Below, one piece after another: positions 58,183 to 64,000 of a stretch of 64,000 nucleotides of DNA. Within the stretch, counting starts at the first letter, position 1. The number at the start of each line of letters is the position of its first letter. The position numbers and the translations under genes were made by a program. The notes under the pieces are model-generated. The model did no database searches and had not been told where the DNA came from. It was given only the letters and a program-made list of their open reading frames with translations. Location: contig OY821751.1 in assembly GCA_963682055.1 (NCBI GenBank), forward strand, positions 12,524,001-12,588,000, given 5' to 3'. The DNA comes from Primula veris (taxonomy: Eukaryota; Streptophyta; Magnoliopsida; Ericales; Primulaceae).

Positions 58183-58754
58183 TGATAGAACATGAAAATT
58201 AGACCCGAATATTCTATTCGGGTGATAGTCAACCCACTTTATAAATGGGTATCCAACGCTTAACTGGGTCATCACCTGCCTTTTATGGGATAACAAGGCG
58301 TTACTACCAAAAGCCCAAACCCACTCAACTGGGGACCCATGTCTGAAAAACCCCATGAGATGAAGACATTTGTCAACATCCTAGAAGGCATAGTTGTCTA
58401 TAAATAGCCAACTACCCCTCTTAGAAAAGGACCAGAAAATCTATCCAAAAAATATAGAGAGAAGTTGAGAAAAGAGAGAAACTAATCAACGCACACCACT
58501 TCAAGAAATAAACCGAGAAAAGACAAAGCCGAGCACCGAATAAAAGGGGAGAAAGATCAAGACGAGAGATTAAATAGTCATATCGAGCACAATTGTAAAA
58601 CCGAAATACTAATCCGAGCAAGTGTAATAGTCCGAATAAGGATAATAATCCGAGCAATAATAAAGATCAGGAAGTGTCCATTATTCACAGTTGATTTACT
58701 ATTATATCATTGTTGAAAAGCCTAACGCGACCGACCAAAGTTATGGCTTTATCA
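58183..58754 (+). repeat. 5' LTR of the right-hand Tat element
   Basis: Starts TGATAGAACATG and ends CTTTATCA two bases before the PBS, giving TGATA/TATCA inverted ends. TATA box TCTATAAATAGCC near 58399. It resembles the LTR at 3006-3598 in its termini and several blocks. Confidence 0.8.
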
Positions 58755-58756
58755 AA

Positions 58757-58774
58757 TGGCGCCGTCTCCGGGAA
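58757..58774 (+). other. Primer binding site
   Basis: TGGCGCCGTCTCCGGGAA lies two bases after the LTR. Its first bases are complementary to a tRNA 3' end ...GGCGCCA, as in plant tRNA-Asp, with mismatches further in. This type of site is usual for several Tat-lineage families. Confidence 0.75.
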
Positions 58775-58833
58775 TCATCTAGTTCCCAACTAGTTTAGAA
58801 TTCGAATACCAATACTCTGCCAGACGAGCGACA

Positions 58834-60867
58834 ATGGTGACCAATGTAGAGGAAACCCATCCCGAGATAGTAGAAACCAATAACCAAAACGCGCAAATTA
58901 GCCAACAAGACCTCGACGATCTACTCGCCATCCGTGACAGATATGAAGCTATCCAATCCGGAAACCAACCAACAACCTCCTACGTCAACCAAGAACAACC
59001 GATCGAACCGCCCCAAAATTTCATTGAAGGAATTGTCGACGAACACCCTTCATCCTCGGATGACGAACAAGAAATGCCCGTATTAAGGTGTGTACGAAGA
59101 CGCTTACCCGGGTCCCAGGCAGGGCCGAGCTCAAGAGTCCCTTTGCCTACAGCCTCGGTCAACTCCGGTGCTCGTTTACAAACGAACGAAGCTCATCAAT
59201 TTGGCCTGCCCGAGGATCATGTACTCGGACAGTTGCCCCGACTACCAACTAGTCCACCGAGGATGATTACACCACCCACGGTGGAAGTACAACACGTTGT
59301 TCCGTTAGCCGATGAAAGGAACTACGCCCAGCTACAAGCTCAGCTGGCGGCAGGCATGACGGCCATGACAGCGGCCGGCATCGTATTGCCAGTTATCCAA
59401 CCCGACAAAGACCCACGCCACGAAGTGGAAGACTCTGCCTACAGGGCCGCCCTGGAGGCAGCGGGTAGGCGACCCGATACAAGAGTGCCCCACCAAGGGG
59501 GCAATGTCCCAATAACTATCGGCCATCCGAACACTCATATGGAACGTGTCCACACAAACACGAAGGACGGTAGATATCCCGAATACAGGATCGGGGAAGG
59601 ATATGGCCCACCACCACATCAGGGAGGATACCCTCCCCCCTACCAAGTCACGGATGACGCGTTCCAACAAGCTTGGAACGTATGCCAAGAAACCCCATGT
59701 ACCGAACAGATCACGCGGTACCGCAATCCTATGGGATTCGTCATCCCCGAATTCAGGCTCTATGATGGGAAGAGTTGCCCTATCGACCATCTGAGGCACT
59801 ACAAGACGAAGATGGAATTGTGGAGTGATGACCATGCACTAATGTGCAAATTTTTCAAAAACAGCTTGGATCAAGATGCTTCGTCATGGTATCACAACTT
59901 ACCACGGGGCTCCATTAGAGACTGGGCAGAACTGCTAAGAGCGTACTCCACCCGATACGCTGCTCATCGGAAAAAGAAGGTTAGTATCGAAACCCTTCTG
60001 AAAATGACGATGATGCCAAATGAACGGCTCAACGATTACTGCATACGTTTTATCGACGTAGCAAACCAGATTCCACGATATGCCAATAATATAGCCATCC
60101 AGAACTTTATCAACTCCATCCCTAATGGCTATTGGGCAAGAAGGAAGTTCATAGACAAAAACTTCCCGACTACTGATTCCCTGCTAGCCTATTGTACCCA
60201 CCTCACCGATAAAAACGACGAACTGCGTTTCCTCAACCGAACTCTACCCAGAAGAGAGTCGGTCCGCGAGGCACAGGTGGGTCGCAAAAGAATTAGGAGT
60301 AACCAGGGAGAAGCATTCCAACCAACCAGCAAGGGCAAAGGTCCCGAGGTCCATAGCAGGGTAGAGCGACCACGAGCACCAGAGCCCAAACCGCTCCAGA
60401 TCGCATACCCAACACCGATCAACGAGCATAAACCGCTCCAGCTCACCTACCCGATGCCACCCAATCCGTTTCAACAAGGTCGGCCCCAAGAAAGGGAACA
60501 CCGAAATACTTTCGGATCGGTCGAGCTGCGATACACTTTCAACCTATCTGCTGAAGATATCCTCAAGGATATATGCAGGGAAAGTTGGTATTCCCGACCG
60601 CAACCGATCAACACTCCCCCCAGTCAGAGAGATTCCAAGCTCTTCTGCGCATATCATGAGGATCACGGCCATCTCACTGAGCATTGCCGTAACCTGCGAT
60701 GGAGAATGAACCAGTGGGGCGATGCAGGATACCTAGCCAAGTTCATCAAAGGAGCTGGGAATAAAGGCAAACAATTGGCCATCGAGGGATCCGACAACCG
60801 GCAAGGCAAAACGATCAACGTCGTTCATGTGACAAGACCCAAGGGCCCAGGCGGGGAACGATCGTGA
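58834..60867 (+). CDS. gag: Tat-type gag (677 aa)
   Basis: Capsid/nucleocapsid precursor of the element; it would form cytoplasmic virus-like particles that package its RNA. It starts at the first ATG 60 bases after the PBS. Residues about 1-280 are a variable Pro/Gln-rich N-terminus. Residues about 290-470 hold the retrotransposon gag core (FRLYDGKSCPIDHLRHYKTK, WYHNLPRGSIRDW). A CHHC-type zinc knuckle CAYHEDHGHLTEHC covers residues 605-618. Arg/Lys-rich segments precede and follow it. It ends at TGA 60865-60867, and the next codon continues in the same frame into pol. Several shorter frames on the opposite strand are shadows of this gene. Confidence 0.9.
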   Translation: MVTNVEETHPEIVETNNQNAQISQQDLDDLLAIRDRYEAIQSGNQPTTSYVNQEQPIEPPQNFIEGIVDEHPSSSDDEQEMPVLRCVRRRLPGSQAGPSSRVPLPTASVNSGARLQTNEAHQFGLPEDHVLGQLPRLPTSPPRMITPPTVEVQHVVPLADERNYAQLQAQLAAGMTAMTAAGIVLPVIQPDKDPRHEVEDSAYRAALEAAGRRPDTRVPHQGGNVPITIGHPNTHMERVHTNTKDGRYPEYRIGEGYGPPPHQGGYPPPYQVTDDAFQQAWNVCQETPCTEQITRYRNPMGFVIPEFRLYDGKSCPIDHLRHYKTKMELWSDDHALMCKFFKNSLDQDASSWYHNLPRGSIRDWAELLRAYSTRYAAHRKKKVSIETLLKMTMMPNERLNDYCIRFIDVANQIPRYANNIAIQNFINSIPNGYWARRKFIDKNFPTTDSLLAYCTHLTDKNDELRFLNRTLPRRESVREAQVGRKRIRSNQGEAFQPTSKGKGPEVHSRVERPRAPEPKPLQIAYPTPINEHKPLQLTYPMPPNPFQQGRPQEREHRNTFGSVELRYTFNLSAEDILKDICRESWYSRPQPINTPPSQRDSKLFCAYHEDHGHLTEHCRNLRWRMNQWGDAGYLAKFIKGAGNKGKQLAIEGSDNRQGKTINVVHVTRPKGPGGERS

Positions 60868-63800
60868 CAACGGCAGCTGGCCCACTTTGGCCAAGTAGCC
60901 AAGGCATCACAGGCGTCGACCTCTAAACGACAATGCACACAACGACGACATCCGCCCATTTCTTTCTCGGATCTTGACGAAGAAGGGGTGATTTACCCCC
61001 ATGGAGACGCCATTAACCTCCGAGTTCAAATTGGCCTAGACACGGTCAGCAGGGTACTTGTCGACCAAGGAGCCTCTTGTGATATCATGTACAGGGAGCT
61101 CTTCGACAAAATGGAACTCAAGCTGCAAGATCTACAGCCTACTGACGTCACACTGATCGGATTCATCTCCGAAACGACTAAACCGTTGGGTAAGATCATC
61201 CTCAGTGTCACAACCGGGTCCGTGTCGGTTCCCGTGGAGTTCTTAGTGGTCAACGACCACTCCAGTCACAATACAATATTGGGCCGACCTTGGTTACATG
61301 CCATGAAGGCCATACCCTCGACCTATCACCAAAAGGTCAAATACCCAAATGACAGGGGAGAGATCGAGACAGCCAGAGGATGTCAAGAGGATTCAAGACG
61401 CTGCGAGGACATCACCGCGACTCTCCAAAAACAACGAAGCATGGTGGAACAACCCACCAGCACCAAGAAGCTGATCAACCAAATATCCAAAGCCGAAAGG
61501 GTTGTCGAAGAACAAGTAGGAGAGACACTCAGGAAGGTGTATATACCAGATATGGACGAGGAGCATTACTTCCTCCTCGGCGACAACCTTCCAAAACAGG
61601 AATCCGAGGAGTTGAAAGCATTCCTTCTCAACAACACTGATAAATTCGCCTGGAGTCCTAAAGATATGCCGGGCCTAGACCCCAATACAGCATGCCACCA
61701 CCTAAGTGTAAACACCGAGTACAAGCCGATAGCACAAAGGAGCAGGAAAGTGTCTGTACAGCACAGAGCAGCTATAATCGCTGAAGTACAAAAATTATTG
61801 GAGGCTGGAGCCATAAGAGAGGTTTACTATCCAAAATGGTTGTCCAACCCGGTCGTCGTCCCTAAGAAGAACGGGAAGGAGAGAGTATGTATAGACTTCA
61901 CCAACCTCAACAAAGCCTGCCCGAGGGACCACTTTCCCATTCCAAGGATTGATCAACTGGTGGACGCAACTGCGGGGGCAGAACGGATGACCTTCCTTGA
62001 CGCATATTCAGGATACCATCAAATTCCCCTCGCCCGCGAAGATCAAGAAAAGACTTCGTTTATATCACCTTTGGGAAATTATTGCTATACGGTAATGCCG
62101 TTCGGCCTACGCAATGCGGGAGCAACATACCAAAGGATGATAACAAGGGTATGTCGAGATCATATAGGGAAGACGATGGAGGTATACATAGACGACATGG
62201 TCGTCAAGAGCGAAGGAGCCACATCCCACCTTCAAGATATCAGGGACGTTTTCCGAACGCTGGGCGAGCACAAACTGAAACTCAATGCGAGCAAGTGTGC
62301 ATTTGGCATCAGCAAAGGGAAATTCTTGGGGCATATGGTTAGCCGACGAGGAATAGAGGCTAATCCCGATCAAATAATGGCTCTACGAAACCTAGCTGCG
62401 CCCAAGAATAAGAAACAGGTACAAGAGCTCACGGGAATGATGGCCGCGCTGAGCAGGTTCATTAGCCGATCCGCAGATAAGGGACGGCCATTTTTTGAAT
62501 CACTCAAGAGGGATAGAAAATTCGTCTGGGACCCGGAATGTGAAGCTTCATTCAACAATCTCAAAGAGTACTTGAGGACACTGCCACTACTGGTAAGGCC
62601 GAACAAAGGAGACGTTCTGGCATGCTACCTAGCAGTTTCCACTACAGCTGTGAGCGCAGTTATCTTAAGAGAAGAAGGTCGCGAACAGTTTCCGATCTAC
62701 TTCGTCAGCAAGACTCTGGTCGAAGCCGAAACACGTTATCTACCCTTGGAAAAGCTGTGTCTGGCATTGGTCGTCGCAACCAGAAAATTGCCACACTATT
62801 TCATAGCTCATCAGGTCCGGGTATACACGAAATTTCATATCAAAGAGTCACTTCGACGGACGGACATTAGCGGTCGAGTTGCCGCCTGGGGGGTCGAGCT
62901 ATCCCAATTTCATATCGAGTTCGCACCCCGCCAGGCCATAAAGGGACAAGTCCTGGCCGATTTCGTCGCGGAGTTCACCGAAGGCTATAACGAGCCTTTG
63001 GCACTCTCTCCACAATCACACTGGCAGATACATGTCGACGGATCAGCCACCAAGGACGGATCTGGAGCGGGGATCGTCCTAAAGTCTCGAGAGGGAGCAA
63101 TAATCGAAAAAAGCATAAAATTGGGCTTCCGAGCTACCAACAATGAGGCAGAATACGAGGCCATGATAAATGGCATGCTCATTGCCCGGTCCCTTGGATG
63201 CTCCCACTTAATTGCAAGCTCAGACTCCATGCTCATCGTCAATCAAGCCATCGGCGAGTTCCAAGCCAAAGATGACAGAATGATCCTCTACCAAGAGAAA
63301 GTCCAAAGCTTGATGGCAACTTTCGAACAGTGCGAGTTAATAAGAATTAATCGCACCGAAAATGCACACGCCGACGCCCTGGCCACCCTAGCCTCGACAT
63401 TAACAATGACTGACATCCGGTCGATCACAGTGGAACTACTGCCAACACCGAGCATAATTAAAAGGGTAGACCGAGTGACATCAATACAATACGAACAAGG
63501 TTGGATGGAGGACATGACCCATTATCTGCGAAATGAGACACTTCCGGACGACAAGATAAAAGCGCTAAAAATTACAAGAAAAGCTCCTCGCTTCTGGCTA
63601 TCCGAGGACGACAAACTATACAAATCCAGTTACTGGGGACCCCACCTACTATGCGTCCCGACCGAGCTACAACTGCCGGTCTTGGAGGAAATCCACGAAG
63701 GATCCTGCGGAGCACACATCAAAGGGCGATCCCTTGCAAACAAGGCAGTGACCCAAGGATATTGGTGGCCCTATATCAAGCGAGACGCCGATGCGTACGT

Positions 63801-64000
63801 CCAACGTTGCGACAAGTGCCAACGATTCGCCAAGATACCACGGCTCCCTTCATCTATGATGACCCCGGTGTCGGCACCATGGCCGTTCGCTCAATGGGCA
63901 ATTGATTTGGTCGATAAACTCCCAAGAGCACCTGGGAGTGTGAAATATCTGATCGTCGCGACGGATTATTTCACCAAATGGGTCGAAGATAAACCCCTCC
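60868..64000 (+). CDS. pol: Tat-type pol: protease, RT, RNase H, second RNase H, integrase (partial)
   Basis: Open for 1044 codons to the window end, in the gag frame. A linker is followed by the aspartic protease (LVDQGASCDIMY at about 61057, ILGRPWLH). The reverse transcriptase has VVPKKNGKERVCIDF (61855), PFGLRNAGATYQ and active-site YIDD (62185-62196). Gypsy RNase H (ACYLAVSTTAVSAVI, 62622 on) comes next, then the second RNase H (VDGSATKDGSGAGIV at 63034, NEAEYEA, SDS, HADALA). Integrase has the HHCC zinc site (His 63694, Cys 63808 and 63817) and the start of the core (FAQWAIDLVD, VATDYFTKW). All visible catalytic residues are present. There is no ATG near the start, so expression requires passage of the gag stop, or the stop is a mutation. 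Confidence 0.92.

Larger units (their letters stand above)
58183..64000 (+). mobile_element. Tat-type Ty3/gypsy element, well preserved, continues past the window
   Basis: 5' LTR, PBS, gag and pol through protease, reverse transcriptase, RNase H, a second (archaeal-like) RNase H and the beginning of integrase. The second RNase H is the hallmark of the Tat lineage (Ogre, Retand, Grande, RIRE2). Over 5.1 kb of coding sequence the only lesion is one TGA between gag and pol. The 3' part, including the 3' LTR and any antisense ORFs, is outside. Confidence 0.9.

Noticed and set aside
59332..59835. 167-codon frame on the minus strand
   Set aside because: It lies wholly inside the intact gag on the plus strand and has no domain. 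It is a shadow of GC-richer coding DNA.
61566..61814. Minus-strand frames across pol (several between 61026 and 63515)
   Set aside because: The plus-strand pol frame is continuous and domain-supported. These are shadows.

Overview
This is nuclear DNA of a flowering plant, most likely a eudicot. It is AT-rich and gene-poor. It carries plant lineages of LTR retrotransposons (Ty3/gypsy Tat-type and Athila-like, Ty1/copia), many MITEs, a FAR1-type pseudogene, intron-containing plant gene fragments with GT-AG junctions, and cytosolic-type tRNA-Ala genes. No bacterial, plastid or mitochondrial gene block is visible.

Layout. (1) 1-3.6 kb: the 3' end of a Tat-type gypsy element. Its 3' LTR (3006-3598) is preceded by four small reading frames in tandem on the opposite strand. 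Three have an obvious TATA box of their own and the fourth a weak candidate. Two are intact and two carry in-frame stops. (2) 4.16-5.47 kb: a complete solo LTR with matching termini and a perfect 5-bp target duplication. (3) 5.5-13.3 kb: a FAR1-like pseudogene, then a two-exon cysteine-rich secreted peptide gene on the minus strand with a foldback MITE in its intron. (4) 13.3-19.5 kb: a copia element with both LTRs, decayed gag, most of pol deleted, and a 5' LTR that has lost its TATA box. (5) 22.5-26.8 kb: a minus-strand copia remnant, then the pol region of an Athila-like element broken by many frameshifts. (6) 27-33.4 kb: a 36-bp C run, a 1.3-kb element with long inverted repeats, a gypsy LTR-like block holding an 8-bp-TSD hAT-type element, and a CACTA-type end.

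(7) 33.7-35.5 kb: a possible four-exon small gene on the minus strand that I cannot name. (8) 36-40 kb: MITE debris and a frameshifted fragment of a VPS13-like gene. (9) 45.4-46.8 kb: a minisatellite with higher-order periodicity. (10) 48.7-49.4 kb: a tRNA-Ala(TGC) gene and a diverged copy whose anticodon reads TGA (Ser) while the Ala identity pair is kept. (11) 52-54.4 kb: a Tourist-like MITE, an isolated last exon of an OSCA/CSC1-type ion channel gene, and an acidic unknown ORF on the minus strand. (12) 55.8-56.8 kb: a cluster of MITE ends. (13) 58.2-64 kb: a second, well-preserved Tat-type element with 5' LTR, PBS, gag and pol through the integrase core, running off the window. Its gag and pol share one frame, split by a single TGA.

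The two Tat-type LTRs (3006-3598 and 58183-58754) share termini and several internal blocks, so they belong to related families. The antisense cassette at the left edge may therefore have a counterpart just past the right edge. Most other sequence is decayed transposon. The best candidates for working loci are the cysteine-rich peptide gene, the tRNA-Ala gene, the Tat element at the right edge and possibly the unnamed four-exon gene.
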